Shown in pieces: positions 28,490 through 39,071 of a stretch of 64,000 nt of DNA; position 1 is the stretch's first letter; each line of letters starts with the position of its first letter. Location: positions 310,001 to 374,000 of the forward strand of contig NZ_CADIKM010000001.1 in NCBI RefSeq assembly GCF_902859895.1, written 5' to 3'. The position numbers and the translations under genes were made by a program. Under the pieces are notes generated by a model, which made no database searches, had not been told where the DNA came from, and saw nothing but the letters and a program-made list of their open reading frames with translations. This DNA comes from Pararobbsia alpina. GTDB lineage: Bacteria; Pseudomonadota; Gammaproteobacteria; Burkholderiales; Burkholderiaceae.

Positions 28490-29065
28490 CTACTTTGCAA
28501 CGACGAGGTGGAACTCGATCACGGCCTCGTCGGCGAGCACCGCGGTATCGGCCCATTTGCCCTGTCCGATCCCGAAACCCCGGCGGCGCACGGGCAGCCT
28601 GCCGTCGAACACGCGCGTGCCGCCCTGCTCCGTCATGCTGACCGGCACGACGACGTCCTGCGTCTTGCCGCGAATGGTAAGTCTGCCTGTTACGCTGTAT
28701 TCGCCGTCACCCGCCGGCACCACTGACGACGAGACGAATGTCGCATGCGCGTAATGCGCGGCATCGAACCCGTCCTTGCCCCGCACCGCCTTGTTCAAGC
28801 TGGGGTTGCCGAGATCGTAGCTGCCGGTGTCGACCGTGATCTTCGCGCTGCTGTTCGACGGCTTTACGGGATCGAATGCGATTTGCGCGTCGAAACGCTT
28901 GAACTGGCCGTCGAACGGCATGTTCATCTGCTTGAACCTCGCGTCGACCGTACTCTTTTGCAGATCGACCTGCGCGAGTGCCGGGCCGCTCAGCGACAAC
29001 AATAGGGCAAGCGTTGCCGCGCCGGCAAAATGACTCGGTCGAGGGGAAATCGGGGAAATCGTCAT
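28490..29065 (-). CDS. YceI family periplasmic lipid-binding protein
   Basis: A 191-residue YceI-domain protein. The N-terminus has a Sec signal peptide (LALLLSLSGPALAQ, cleavage probable after ALA near residue 31). The mature lipocalin-like barrel binds isoprenoid-type lipids in characterised relatives. Typical segments are STVDARFKQMNMPFDGQFKR and GDGEYSVTGRLTIRGKTQDV. The start at 29065 is chosen because it gives a normal signal peptide; the upstream in-frame start overlaps the neighbouring gene. It is followed by the secF/YceI bidirectional terminator. Confidence 0.9.
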   Translation of the reverse strand: MTISPISPRPSHFAGAATLALLLSLSGPALAQVDLQKSTVDARFKQMNMPFDGQFKRFDAQIAFDPVKPSNSSAKITVDTGSYDLGNPSLNKAVRGKDGFDAAHYAHATFVSSSVVPAGDGEYSVTGRLTIRGKTQDVVVPVSMTEQGGTRVFDGRLPVRRRGFGIGQGKWADTAVLADEAVIEFHLVVAK

Positions 29066-29121
29066 ACGGAGTTGTCTTGAAAGCTCGCGCGAACCGCGCG
29101 GGGGAGCGCATCGTAGCGCAC

Positions 29122-30561
29122 TCACGTCTTACCGGAAATTTGGTGGCCCGCGTTGTCAGGCAGTTGAAGGATGAAACGCAGCGAGGACAGTGAGAGCAGG
29201 CCGACCAGCACGAAGGCGGGCCAGAAGTCGGCTGCGACCAGTTGCGTATGCCCCTGCACATAGCTCGAGGCCTGCAGGGCAAATGCGCCGATCGTCACGC
29301 CCATGCCGAGCGACAGCTGCTGGACCGCACTCGCGATGCTCGACGCCTGGCTCACATCGGCATGATCGACATCGGCGTACGACAGCGCATTGAGGCTCGT
29401 GAACTGCAGCGAACGAAACACGCCGCCGAACAGCAGGGTCAGCACGATACCGGCATGCGGCGTGTGGATCGTGAAGAACGCGATCGCGACAAGCGACGCC
29501 GAGGCGAAACCGACATTGAACTTGAGTACCGTGCGAAAGCCGAAGCGCCGCAGGATCTTGCGCGAGATCGTCTTCATGCACATCGAACCGGCCGCGGCCG
29601 AGCAGGTCAGCAGACCCGACTGGAACGGTGTCAGGCCGAAACCGAGCTGGAGAAACAGGGGCAACAGGAACGGCAGCGCGCCGATGCCCGCTCGAAACAG
29701 TGAACCGCCAAGCACGCCGACCCGGAAGGTCTGCAGGCGGAACAGGTCGAGCCGCAGCAAGGGATGCTCAGCGCGCCGGGCATGCAGGTAATACGCGATG
29801 AGCGCGATCACGCCAAGCGCAAGACAGCCGGACGACACGCGGGCCGAGACGAGGTGCCGCCCGATCGTGGCGAGCCCGAGCATCGTCAGGCTCAGGCCCA
29901 GCGCCGACAGGAGGAAGCCGGGCCAGTCGAGCGGGGGCACCCGGTCAACGCGCAGGTTCTCGATAAAGCGGGTCGCGAGATAGATGCCGAGCAGGCTGAT
30001 CGGGACGTTGATAAAGAAGATCCAGCGCCAGTTCAAATACGTCGTGATCAGGCCGCCGAGCGGCGGCCCGATGATCGGCCCGATCAGCGCGGGAATCGTC
30101 AGGTAGTTGAGCGCCTGCACGAGTTCGGCTTTCGAGACGCTGCGCAGGATCACCATGCGCCCGACCGGCACCATCATCGCGCCGCCCATGCCTTGCAGGA
30201 AGCGCGCCGCGACGAAGGAGTCGAGCGAACTCGAAAGCCCGCAGAAGACCGAGCCGACCACGAAGACCCCGATCGCCGCCCGAAAGATGGTGCGCGAACC
30301 GAAGCGGTCGGCCATCCACCCCGACACAGGTATGAACACGGCGAGGCTCACCAGATACGAGGTCAGAGCCAGCTTCAACGCGATCGGACTTTCCCCGAGG
30401 TCGGTCGCGATCATGGGCAGCGACGTCGCGATGACGGTCGAGTCCATTTGCTCCATGAAGAGCGCGCAAGCCACGATGAGCGGGATGAGAACGGTACGGG
30501 AAACCACAGGTTCGCGCGTGTGAAAACAAGTAAAGAATCGAAAACGGAAACCGGGAAGCAC
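29122..30561 (-). CDS. MFS transporter, DHA2 (14-TM) drug exporter type
   Basis: A 479-residue major facilitator with the DHA2-type pattern: MEQMDSTVIATSLPMIATDLG in helix 1 (given here in part), the loop motif GWMADRFGSRTIFR and motif C-like ALIGPIIGPPLGGLIT. About 14 membrane segments are visible. Such proteins export drugs or small toxic compounds with proton antiport. The start is uncertain: GTG at 30561 opens the longest frame, and GTG at 30507 (just before SRTVLIPLIVACALF) is an alternative; neither has a good ribosome binding site. It is divergent from pqiA across a 200-bp gap that holds an inverted repeat. Confidence 0.85.
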   Translation of the reverse strand: MLPGFRFRFFTCFHTREPVVSRTVLIPLIVACALFMEQMDSTVIATSLPMIATDLGESPIALKLALTSYLVSLAVFIPVSGWMADRFGSRTIFRAAIGVFVVGSVFCGLSSSLDSFVAARFLQGMGGAMMVPVGRMVILRSVSKAELVQALNYLTIPALIGPIIGPPLGGLITTYLNWRWIFFINVPISLLGIYLATRFIENLRVDRVPPLDWPGFLLSALGLSLTMLGLATIGRHLVSARVSSGCLALGVIALIAYYLHARRAEHPLLRLDLFRLQTFRVGVLGGSLFRAGIGALPFLLPLFLQLGFGLTPFQSGLLTCSAAAGSMCMKTISRKILRRFGFRTVLKFNVGFASASLVAIAFFTIHTPHAGIVLTLLFGGVFRSLQFTSLNALSYADVDHADVSQASSIASAVQQLSLGMGVTIGAFALQASSYVQGHTQLVAADFWPAFVLVGLLSLSSLRFILQLPDNAGHQISGKT

Positions 30562-30609
30562 ATGGACTCACGGCACGCCTCGCGGGAAAACCATGCCCGC
30601 AACAAATCA

Positions 30610-30641
30610 TTGACAAGTCAACAAGCGGCGCCAAGTATAGG
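30610..30641. promoter_or_regulatory. Inverted repeat and promoter-like elements between the exporter and pqiA
   Basis: TTGACAAGTCAA (30610-30621) has inverted TTGAC/GTCAA arms. On the plus strand TTGACA (30610-30615) could be a -35 with TATAGG (30636-30641) as -10, at a long 20-bp spacing. The palindrome could be an operator for either divergent gene. Confidence 0.35.
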
Positions 30642-30761
30642 CGCATTCGGCCCTGTCTGTCTGCCGCCGCAAGGGGTCGTGCGTTTGGTACCATGGAGCG
30701 CTGTCAAGTCGACGCAGCTGTCATGGTCTTTTCAAGATCGCGCGTCCCATTCGCGAGCCTT

Positions 30762-31571
30762 ATGGAACTAGACAAATACGTCGCATGCGAAATCTGCGAC
30801 ACCGTGCACCACAAGCAGCACTTGGCCGGCCTTGCGACGGCGCGCTGCACGCGGTGCGGTTCCACGCTGTACCGGTCTGTCGGCCTGCGTTCGGCCGACC
30901 GCCAGCTCGCGATCGCGTTCGGCGCCTTCATCACCTTCCTGATTGCCAATGCCTTCCCGATCGTCGAACTCGAGACCAACGGTCTCACGACGCGCACGAC
31001 GCTGATCGAGGCCATCCTCAACCTCGTGAACGGCGACCGGACCCTGATCGCCGTGATCGTCGCGCTCGCGACCATCGTGTTTCCGCTCATGGAGATTCTT
31101 GCGTTGATCTACCTGCTGCTGCCTATGCGGCTCGGTCGTCGCTCGCCGGGTTTCGATCTCGTGCTGCGCGGTATTCAGGCCGTCCGGCCCTGGGGCATGA
31201 TCGAAGTCTTCATGCTCGGGGTGCTGATCACCGTCGTCAAGATGACGAGCATCGCCCGCGTGATCCCCGAGATCGCCCTGTTCGCATTCGGCGTGCTGAG
31301 CTTCCTGATCGCCGCGCTCGTCTCGTACAATCCGCGCGACCTCTGGAATCTCGCCGATGAAACACTGGTCAGGATCACCTCGATGCGGCTGCGTGCGGCC
31401 GCAAACGGCAAGTCCATGCACGCTTCGGCCAGGGCGGCAGGCCCGGCATCGGTTCGCGCGGTGATCGCCTCAGGTGTGCCCGCGGGTCCGTCCGAGGGGG
31501 CGTCATCAAGTGCAAGCGGCACCACGGAAAGCCCGAGCCCCCCACCGCCTCCGACGTCGAGGCATCCATGA
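30762..31571 (+). CDS. pqiA: Paraquat-inducible protein A (first copy)
   Basis: A 269-residue inner-membrane protein of the PqiA family. A zinc-ribbon-like CEICDTVHHKQH ... CTRCGSTLYR lies at the N-terminus, and four transmembrane helices follow. PqiA works with PqiB and PqiC in lipid transport across the envelope. The ATG at 30762 fits the family start MELDKYVACEICD; an upstream ATG at 30723 is possible. The C-terminal 50 residues are Ala/Ser/Pro-rich. The stop overlaps the next gene by ATGA, and the four genes pqiA-pqiA-pqiB-pqiC overlap throughout. Confidence 0.92.
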   Translation: MELDKYVACEICDTVHHKQHLAGLATARCTRCGSTLYRSVGLRSADRQLAIAFGAFITFLIANAFPIVELETNGLTTRTTLIEAILNLVNGDRTLIAVIVALATIVFPLMEILALIYLLLPMRLGRRSPGFDLVLRGIQAVRPWGMIEVFMLGVLITVVKMTSIARVIPEIALFAFGVLSFLIAALVSYNPRDLWNLADETLVRITSMRLRAAANGKSMHASARAAGPASVRAVIASGVPAGPSEGASSSASGTTESPSPPPPPTSRHP

Positions 31572-32344
31572 CCGAGCCAGGCGCACGGAACCCCGTGCCC
31601 GGCCCGATCGAAGCCGGCCAGGACAGCCGCCCCGCCGCCCAGGCGCGCTCGCTGCGGGCTCGCATTCATCGCAAGCCGCGCGCCCCTGAGCCCGCACCGG
31701 GACCGCCGGTCGAATACGTGACCGCACGCAGACTCGGCCTGCTGTCCTGTCATGCGTGCGGACTGCTGAGCCGGCATGTGCCGGGCTCTCACACCGAGCG
31801 CTGCCGGCGTTGCAACGCCGTGCTCCACGCGCGCAAGCCCGACAGCCTCGCGCGCACCTGGGCCCTGCTGATCGCCGCGATTATCATGTACCTGCCCGCG
31901 AACCTGCTGCCCGTGATGCACACAGTGTCGCTGTTCGGCGATCAGGACGACACCATCATGAGCGGCATCGTCTACTTCTGGACCTCAGGCTCCTGGCCGC
32001 TCGCGGTCATCGTGTTCATCGCAAGCTTCATGGTGCCGATGCTCAAGCTCGTCGTGCTGGGCCTGCTCGCGATCACCTCGCAGCGCGGCTCGCGCTGGCG
32101 GCCCATCCAGCGCACCCGCTTGTTCCGGATCGTCGAGTTCATCGGGCGATGGTCGATGCTCGACGTATTCGTCGTCACGCTGACAGTCGCGCTGGTGCAC
32201 TTCCAGTCGCTCGCGACGATCTACGCGGGACCCGGCGCGATTGCCTTCGGCATGGTCGTCGTGCTGACCATGCTCGCCTCACATCAGTTCGATCCCCGGC
32301 TGATCTGGGACAACATCGAGAACTCAGGACAACACCATGACTAA
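31568..32344 (+). CDS. pqiA: Paraquat-inducible protein A (second copy)
   Basis: A 258-residue PqiA-domain protein with a 45-residue basic, Pro-rich N-terminal extension, a zinc-ribbon LSCHACGLLSRH ... CRRCNAVLHARKPDS and four membrane helices (TWALLIAAIIMYLPANLLPV first). E. coli PqiA contains two such domains in one chain; here they are two overlapping genes, so the pair together is equivalent to one PqiA. The gene overlaps the first copy by 4 nt and pqiB by 8 nt. Confidence 0.92.
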   Translation: MTEPGARNPVPGPIEAGQDSRPAAQARSLRARIHRKPRAPEPAPGPPVEYVTARRLGLLSCHACGLLSRHVPGSHTERCRRCNAVLHARKPDSLARTWALLIAAIIMYLPANLLPVMHTVSLFGDQDDTIMSGIVYFWTSGSWPLAVIVFIASFMVPMLKLVVLGLLAITSQRGSRWRPIQRTRLFRIVEFIGRWSMLDVFVVTLTVALVHFQSLATIYAGPGAIAFGMVVVLTMLASHQFDPRLIWDNIENSGQHHD

Positions 32345-33977
32345 CGGCGAACGGCCCGAACCGCCTGAATCAGACGATCCGAAGCCACTGGCCGGCGACG
32401 TCCCGGAACCCATCGTGCAGCGCCGGCGCCGCTGGCTGCCCTCGCTCGTCTGGCTGATCCCGCTGCTCGCCGCGGTGATCGGGATCACGCTCGCGATCAA
32501 GGCGGTGGCCGACCGCGGACCGACGATCACGATCAGTTTCCTGAGCGCCGAAGGGATCGATGCCGGCAAGACCCAGGTCAAGTACAAGAACGTCAATATC
32601 GGCGAGGTCAAGCGGATCACGCTCGCGCAGGATCGTTCGCACGTGCTCGTCGAAGTCGAACTGACCAAGTCGGCCGAGAATTTCGCGGTCACGGACACGC
32701 GCTTCTGGGTCGTGAGGCCGCGTGTCGCGGCGAGCGGCGTCTCCGGGCTCTCGACGCTGCTGTCGGGTTCGTATATCGGCGTCGACGCGGGGCGCTCGCA
32801 TGACGAGCGCACCGAATTCACCGGTCTCGAAACGCCCCCCGCGGTAACCGGCGACGAGAAGGGCCGCCAGTTCGTGCTGCGCGGCGATTCGCTCGGCTCG
32901 CTCGATATCGGCTCGCCCGTGTTCTACCGCCGCGTGACGGTCGGCCAGGTGGTCGGCTACGACCTGAATCGCGACGGCAGCGGAGTGACTGTGCGCGTGT
33001 TCGTCAATTCGCCGTACGACCAGTACGTGCGCAGCAATACGCGCTTCTGGCAGGCGAGCGGCATCGACGTGCGGCTCGACGCGAACGGCATCAAGCTCGA
33101 CACCCAGTCGCTCGCGGCGATCCTCGCGGGCGGCGTCGCCTTCGAGTCGCCACCGAGCCAGCCCACGGGCGATCGGACCCGGCAGAACGCTTCGTACCGG
33201 CTCGCGGTCGACGAGCAGGACGCGATGCGCGACCCTGATGGCATACCGTTTCGCGTCATGATGCGCTTCAACCAGTCGTTGCGCGGCCTGCAACCGGGGG
33301 CGCCCGTCGACTTCCGAGGTATCACGCTCGGCAAGGTCGTGTCGATCGGCATCGATTACGACCGTGCGACCAAGACCATTGCGATGCCGGTCGCCGTCGA
33401 TATCTATCCGCTGCGGCTCGGCGCGCGTTTCAACGCCGATGCGCCGGGTACCGAGACCGGGCGTGAACGGCTCGCGGCGATGGTCCGGCACGGTCTGCGG
33501 GCGCAACTTCGCAGCGGCAACCTGCTGACCGGCCAGCTCTACATCGCGCTCGACTTCTTCCCGCGCGTGCAGCCCGCGACAATCGACTACACGAAGGATC
33601 CGGTCGAACTGCCGACGACGCCGAGCACGCTCGACGAACTCCAGCAACAGGTCGCCGATATCGCCTCGAAGCTCAACAAGGTGCCGTTCGACCAGATCGG
33701 CAACAACCTGAACGAGACGCTGAAGAATGCCAATGTGCTGTTCGGGCAGTTGAACACCGAAATCGCGCCGGAGGCGAAGCAGACGCTCGACGAAGCGCAG
33801 AAGACCTTCAAGTCCGCGAACAAGGCGCTGCAGTCCGACTCACCGCTGCAGTCTGATGTGAGCCAGGCGTTGCAGGAACTGAACCGGACGATGCAGTCGC
33901 TCAACGCGCTTGCGGAATATCTGGAACGACACCCCGAATCGCTGTTGCGGGGCAAACCCGAGGATCCACAACCATGA
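32337..33977 (+). CDS. pqiB: PqiB MCE-domain lipid transport protein
   Basis: A 546-residue protein with one N-terminal transmembrane helix (LPSLVWLIPLLAAVIGITLA, about residues 31-50) and three MCE/MlaD domains. Each has its characteristic segment: TQVKYKNVNIGEVKRI, SPVFYRRVTVGQVVGY and APVDFRGITLGKVVSI. The C-terminal part is a long helical stretch (FDQIGNNLNETLKNANVLFG and following) like the needle-forming helix of PqiB, which makes a hexameric tunnel across the periplasm. It overlaps its neighbours on both sides (8 and 4 nt). Confidence 0.95.
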   Translation: MTNGERPEPPESDDPKPLAGDVPEPIVQRRRRWLPSLVWLIPLLAAVIGITLAIKAVADRGPTITISFLSAEGIDAGKTQVKYKNVNIGEVKRITLAQDRSHVLVEVELTKSAENFAVTDTRFWVVRPRVAASGVSGLSTLLSGSYIGVDAGRSHDERTEFTGLETPPAVTGDEKGRQFVLRGDSLGSLDIGSPVFYRRVTVGQVVGYDLNRDGSGVTVRVFVNSPYDQYVRSNTRFWQASGIDVRLDANGIKLDTQSLAAILAGGVAFESPPSQPTGDRTRQNASYRLAVDEQDAMRDPDGIPFRVMMRFNQSLRGLQPGAPVDFRGITLGKVVSIGIDYDRATKTIAMPVAVDIYPLRLGARFNADAPGTETGRERLAAMVRHGLRAQLRSGNLLTGQLYIALDFFPRVQPATIDYTKDPVELPTTPSTLDELQQQVADIASKLNKVPFDQIGNNLNETLKNANVLFGQLNTEIAPEAKQTLDEAQKTFKSANKALQSDSPLQSDVSQALQELNRTMQSLNALAEYLERHPESLLRGKPEDPQP

Positions 33978-34714
33978 TGCCGATTCGATCGACACCACTC
34001 AGGAAAGCGCTGGGCAAGACTGTCGCCGCGCTCGCGGTCTGCACGGCGGCACTGTTCGTAGCCGGCTGCGCGTCCACCCCGCCCGATCACTTCTATACGC
34101 TCAGCGGCCGCGAGGGGGCGACGATCTACCATCCGTCGGCCGCCGATGCCGCGCCGTTCTACATCGAAGTCACCGATACGACGATTCCCGATACTGTGGC
34201 GCGCCCGCAGATGGTGCTCGACATGGGCGACGGGCGCATCAGCGTGGTCGAGCACCAGCGCTGGGTTGCCCCGCTATCGACGGAGATCTCGCAGGCGGTG
34301 TCCGACTACCTGACCCGCTCCCTGCACACGATCGATGTGTACCGATCGCCGACCGCCGATCGCCTGCCGGTCTATCGGGTCTCGATGAATGTGCGGCGCT
34401 TTGTTTCCGTGCCTTCGCAGAGCACGGCGATCGACATGGTCTGGACCGTGCGAGGCCGCGATCAGCAGGACGCGCACGAGACGCCGCTCGTCACGTGCAG
34501 ATCGGTGGTCACCGAGAAGATCGGCGTGGGCTACGACGCGATCGCGCAGGGCCATCGGCGTGGACTTCAGCAGATTGCCGCGGACATCGGCGGCGTGATC
34601 ACGACGCTCAATGAAACGCCGGCGCCCGTGTCACCCCCGCCGGCGCCGCAAGTCAAGGGCAAGCCGCCGGTCGTCGCGGCGCGGCCCGCTGCGCCGGTGG
34701 TGCCGTGCCCTTGA
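33974..34714 (+). CDS. pqiC: PqiC-type outer-membrane lipoprotein
   Basis: A 246-residue lipoprotein (ABC transport auxiliary/DUF330 family) with lipobox LFVAGC and lipidated Cys32. PqiC binds PqiB at the outer membrane. Family segments include DHFYTLSG and the AISQAV-like IST EISQAVSDYL region (written in the sequence as TEISQAVSDYLTRSL). A Pro-rich tail closes the protein. It overlaps pqiB by ATGA and ends 9 bp before the convergent purB stop, without an obvious terminator between them. Confidence 0.9.
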   Translation: MMPIRSTPLRKALGKTVAALAVCTAALFVAGCASTPPDHFYTLSGREGATIYHPSAADAAPFYIEVTDTTIPDTVARPQMVLDMGDGRISVVEHQRWVAPLSTEISQAVSDYLTRSLHTIDVYRSPTADRLPVYRVSMNVRRFVSVPSQSTAIDMVWTVRGRDQQDAHETPLVTCRSVVTEKIGVGYDAIAQGHRRGLQQIAADIGGVITTLNETPAPVSPPPAPQVKGKPPVVAARPAAPVVPCP

Positions 34715-34723
34715 TGAGATGAC

Positions 34724-36466
<1,743 letters not shown>

Positions 36467-37081
36467 ATGATGAAACTCATCGGATCGCCGACCAGCCCGT
36501 ACGTGCGCAAGGTACGAGTGGTCATGGCTGAAAAGAAAATCGACTACCAGTTCGTTACCGAGAACATCTGGGCGCCCGACACGACAATCGAAAATTTCAA
36601 CCCGCTCGGCAAGGTTCCCTGCCTGCTGCTGGACGATGGCGAGGCCGTGTTCGACTCGCGCGTAATCTGTGAATATGTCGACACGCTGACACCCGTAGGC
36701 AAGCTGATTCCGCCCGCGGGACGCGAACGCGTCGAAGTGCGCTGCTGGGAAGCACTCGGCGATGGTGTCTGCGATGCGGGCGCGCTGATCCGCCAGGAAA
36801 CGTTGCTGCGCGAACCCGCGCAGCGCAGCGAAAGCTGGGTGACCCGGCAGACCCGCAAGGTCGAGCACGGCGTCGAGGCGATGGCAAAGGGACTCGGTGA
36901 AAAAGCCTGGTGCGCATCGAACCACCTGACGCTCGCCGACATCTCGGTGTGCTGCGCGCTCGGTTTCTTGAGCTTCCGGATGCCCGAGTTGAACTGGCGC
37001 GAAACTTACCCGAACCTTTCGAAGCATTTCGAGAAGCTGAGCCTGCGCGCCTCGTTCGCCGACACGGTGCCGAAAGGCTGA
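36467..37081 (+). CDS. Glutathione S-transferase family protein
   Basis: A 204-residue GST with an N-terminal thioredoxin-like domain: MKLIGSPTSPYVRKVRVVMAEK carries the Ser-containing active-site loop (given as SPTSPYVRKV), NPLGKVPCLLLDDGEAVFDS has the cis-Pro and the glutathione-binding DS. An all-helical C-terminal domain with LTLADISVCCALGFL follows. It resembles the YibF-like GSTs found beside purB and mnmA in Burkholderia. Two adjacent ATGs (36467 and 36470) are equally possible starts. Substrate unknown. Confidence 0.9.
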   Translation: MMKLIGSPTSPYVRKVRVVMAEKKIDYQFVTENIWAPDTTIENFNPLGKVPCLLLDDGEAVFDSRVICEYVDTLTPVGKLIPPAGRERVEVRCWEALGDGVCDAGALIRQETLLREPAQRSESWVTRQTRKVEHGVEAMAKGLGEKAWCASNHLTLADISVCCALGFLSFRMPELNWRETYPNLSKHFEKLSLRASFADTVPKG

Positions 37082-37179
37082 GCGGTTTCGCGTACGGCTT
37101 CAAGCCTCCGCAGCGGTCTCGGCTGTGGCCGCCACGGCCATCTCCGATAAGGCGTTCGCTCAGGCTTCCGAGCCGATCT

Positions 37180-38058
37180 CTACAGGATGCCCGCATCGCC
37201 GAATTCGTCACGGATATCCGCGATCAGCGAGGTCCGCTGGGCCGCCGCTTTACCGATATGGCCGGCGACCACGCGCACGAGCAGGTTCAGCATGCTGACG
37301 ACCGTGCTTGCCGAGGGGCCCGCGAGCGACGACGACACGTGGCACGGCAACGCGACTTGGGAGATCCGCTTGGCCCATGCGGCATTCTGAAGGTCGCTCA
37401 CGGTCACGAGACGCACCCGTGTCATGCGCGCGCTGTTGACCACCTGCTTGAGCAATTCCGTGCGCGTCGAGGTGACGACCAGCAGCAAGGCGTCTCCCGG
37501 GCCTGTCATTGCCAGTTCCTCCGCCCAGATGCCGCTCTGCCCGCCAAGCACGTGCACGTCGGGACGCACGCGTGCGAGCAGCGGCCGCATGGAACGGACT
37601 AGTCCGTCCTCCGCGCCGAAACCCAGCAGCCAGACACGCGGTGCACGTGCGAGCAGCTCGCCCGCCGCCGACACCGTGTGGTTGCTCATCGATTCGAAGG
37701 TGCGCGTCAGATCGGCGATCTCCGCCTGCAGATGGCCCGCGACCGTATGGTCGGCGGCCGGCACCGGCGCGACCGAGGGCTGCAGAGTCTGCTCGAACGG
37801 CTGCGTGCGATTGCGTTCCTCGCGTGCCTGCAGCCGCACTTCATTGAAATCCTTGTAACCGAGGCTGCGAAACAGCCGCGCCGCGGTCGCCTTGGAGACC
37901 CCGGCCATACCGGCCAATTCCGTCGCCGTATAAGTCAGCATGTCCTGCTGTTGTTCGAGCAACAGCGACGCAAGCCTGCGCTCGCTCGGCGCAAGCGTCT
38001 CGTAGCGTTCCTGAATTGCTAGAACAAGGCGGGCCGACATGCTCATGACGAGCGGCAT
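37180..38058 (-). CDS. RpiR/MurR-family transcriptional regulator
   Basis: A 292-residue regulator with an N-terminal RpiR helix-turn-helix (LAPSERRLASLLLEQQQDML ... ELAGMAGVSKATAARLFRSL) and a C-terminal SIS sugar-isomerase-like domain (about residues 135-265; LLGFGAEDGL, LLLVVTSTRTELLK), which normally binds a phosphorylated sugar or related ligand. It is divergent from the first 5-FCL-like gene and the ABC importer, with two similar palindromes between them, so it probably controls that cluster and itself. The ligand is not evident. Confidence 0.9.
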   Translation of the reverse strand: MPLVMSMSARLVLAIQERYETLAPSERRLASLLLEQQQDMLTYTATELAGMAGVSKATAARLFRSLGYKDFNEVRLQAREERNRTQPFEQTLQPSVAPVPAADHTVAGHLQAEIADLTRTFESMSNHTVSAAGELLARAPRVWLLGFGAEDGLVRSMRPLLARVRPDVHVLGGQSGIWAEELAMTGPGDALLLVVTSTRTELLKQVVNSARMTRVRLVTVSDLQNAAWAKRISQVALPCHVSSSLAGPSASTVVSMLNLLVRVVAGHIGKAAAQRTSLIADIRDEFGDAGIL

Positions 38059-38145
38059 CCGGCGCGGCAGCCACGCCTGCGAGAATCATTGCAGAAAATT
38101 CTGTGACCCATGATCGTTCCCCGGTGACAGGATTTTTGGCCTATC

Positions 38146-38192
38146 GTAACATTCGTTCCATACTAACTCGCGAGGCTGAAACAATTGTTCCA
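38146..38192. promoter_or_regulatory. Tandem RpiR operator candidates
   Basis: GTAACATTCGTTCCA (38146-38160) and GAAACAATTGTTCCA (38178-38192) match at 12 of 15 positions and begin 32 bp apart, about three helical turns. The second is nearly palindromic as TGAAACAATTGTTCCA (38177-38192). They lie just upstream of the first 5-FCL-like gene, in the gap shared with the rpiR-family gene. Confidence 0.55.
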
Positions 38193-38204
38193 GCCCCCCT
38201 AGCG

Positions 38205-38942
38205 ATGAGCACCCTGCGACTCGCGCGGCACAAGATCTGGCCCAGCCTGCGGGAAGTCGCGGTGCCGGACTCGCGTTTCCACATGCGGTTTGCCGAGATG
38301 ATCCCCGACTTCGCGGGCTCGGAGAAGGCCTGCGAGCGGATTGCCGCACTCCCCGCATGGCGCCCCAACGGCTATGCGTTCGTGACGCCCGACAACAGCC
38401 TCATGCCGGTGCGCCGACGGATGCTCGAAGACGGCATCACGCTCGTCGTCGCGACCTTCGACATGGCGCGCGGCTTCGTTCTCCTCGATCCTGCGACGAT
38501 CCCGCCCGGCCATGCACGCTATGCATCGTGGCTCGACGGTCTTGAACATTTCGGCCAGCCCGTCAGCCTCGAGGCGCTCGCGCAGCGCGGACGTTTCGAC
38601 CTCATGGTCACGGGCGCGTCGGCTGTGACAACCCGGGGCGTGCGGTTCGGCAAGGGTCACGGTTTCTTCGACCTCGAATGGGGAATGTTCAGCGATCTGG
38701 GCGTCGTCGTCGAGAGCACGCCGGTCATGACCGTCGTTCACGACGTGCAGGTCGTCGAAGATGCGCTTTTTCCCAGTTCGACCGACATCATCGTCGACCT
38801 GATCGCGACCCCGACCCGGACCATCGAAGTCAAACGCGCCCTGCCGAGGCCGCGCGGCATCTTCTGGGACGTCCTCGAACCCGAACTCATCGACGCGATA
38901 CCCCCGTTGCAGGAACTGCGACGCGACCGCGGACTCGCCTGA
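38205..38942 (+). CDS. 5-formyltetrahydrofolate cyclo-ligase-like protein (COG0212 paralogue), copy 1
   Basis: A 245-residue 5-FCL-like protein. The nucleotide-binding loop [15 protein letters not shown] (about residues 147-161) corresponds to the GxGxGxYD motif of 5-FCL, with HDVQVVED following as in the family. Genuine 5-FCL makes 5,10-methenyl-THF, but this longer branch is a paralogue that comparative genomics has linked to thiamin metabolism. The ATG at 38205 fits homology with the second copy (residues of both begin at the same point). It leads the importer genes. The actual reaction is unknown. Confidence 0.8.
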   Translation: MSTLRLARHKIWPSLREVAVPDSRFHMRFAEMIPDFAGSEKACERIAALPAWRPNGYAFVTPDNSLMPVRRRMLEDGITLVVATFDMARGFVLLDPATIPPGHARYASWLDGLEHFGQPVSLEALAQRGRFDLMVTGASAVTTRGVRFGKGHGFFDLEWGMFSDLGVVVESTPVMTVVHDVQVVEDALFPSSTDIIVDLIATPTRTIEVKRALPRPRGIFWDVLEPELIDAIPPLQELRRDRGLA

Positions 38943-39071
38943 GGTTCGGGTGCGTGCTTCGTCCAGGTTTCATCAGATTCGCATCCTGGTTCGCCCGGGT
39001 CCCGTCCGGGTTTCGCCTGAAAACGCACGGTCTTTTGTCCTGACGTCCACCCTTCTCTTCCTGGAAAAAAC

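Noticed and set aside
38059-38204. TPP riboswitch (THI box) upstream of the 5-FCL/importer cluster
   Set aside because: No CTGAGA-type core or matching stems are seen; only palindromic protein-binding-like sites.
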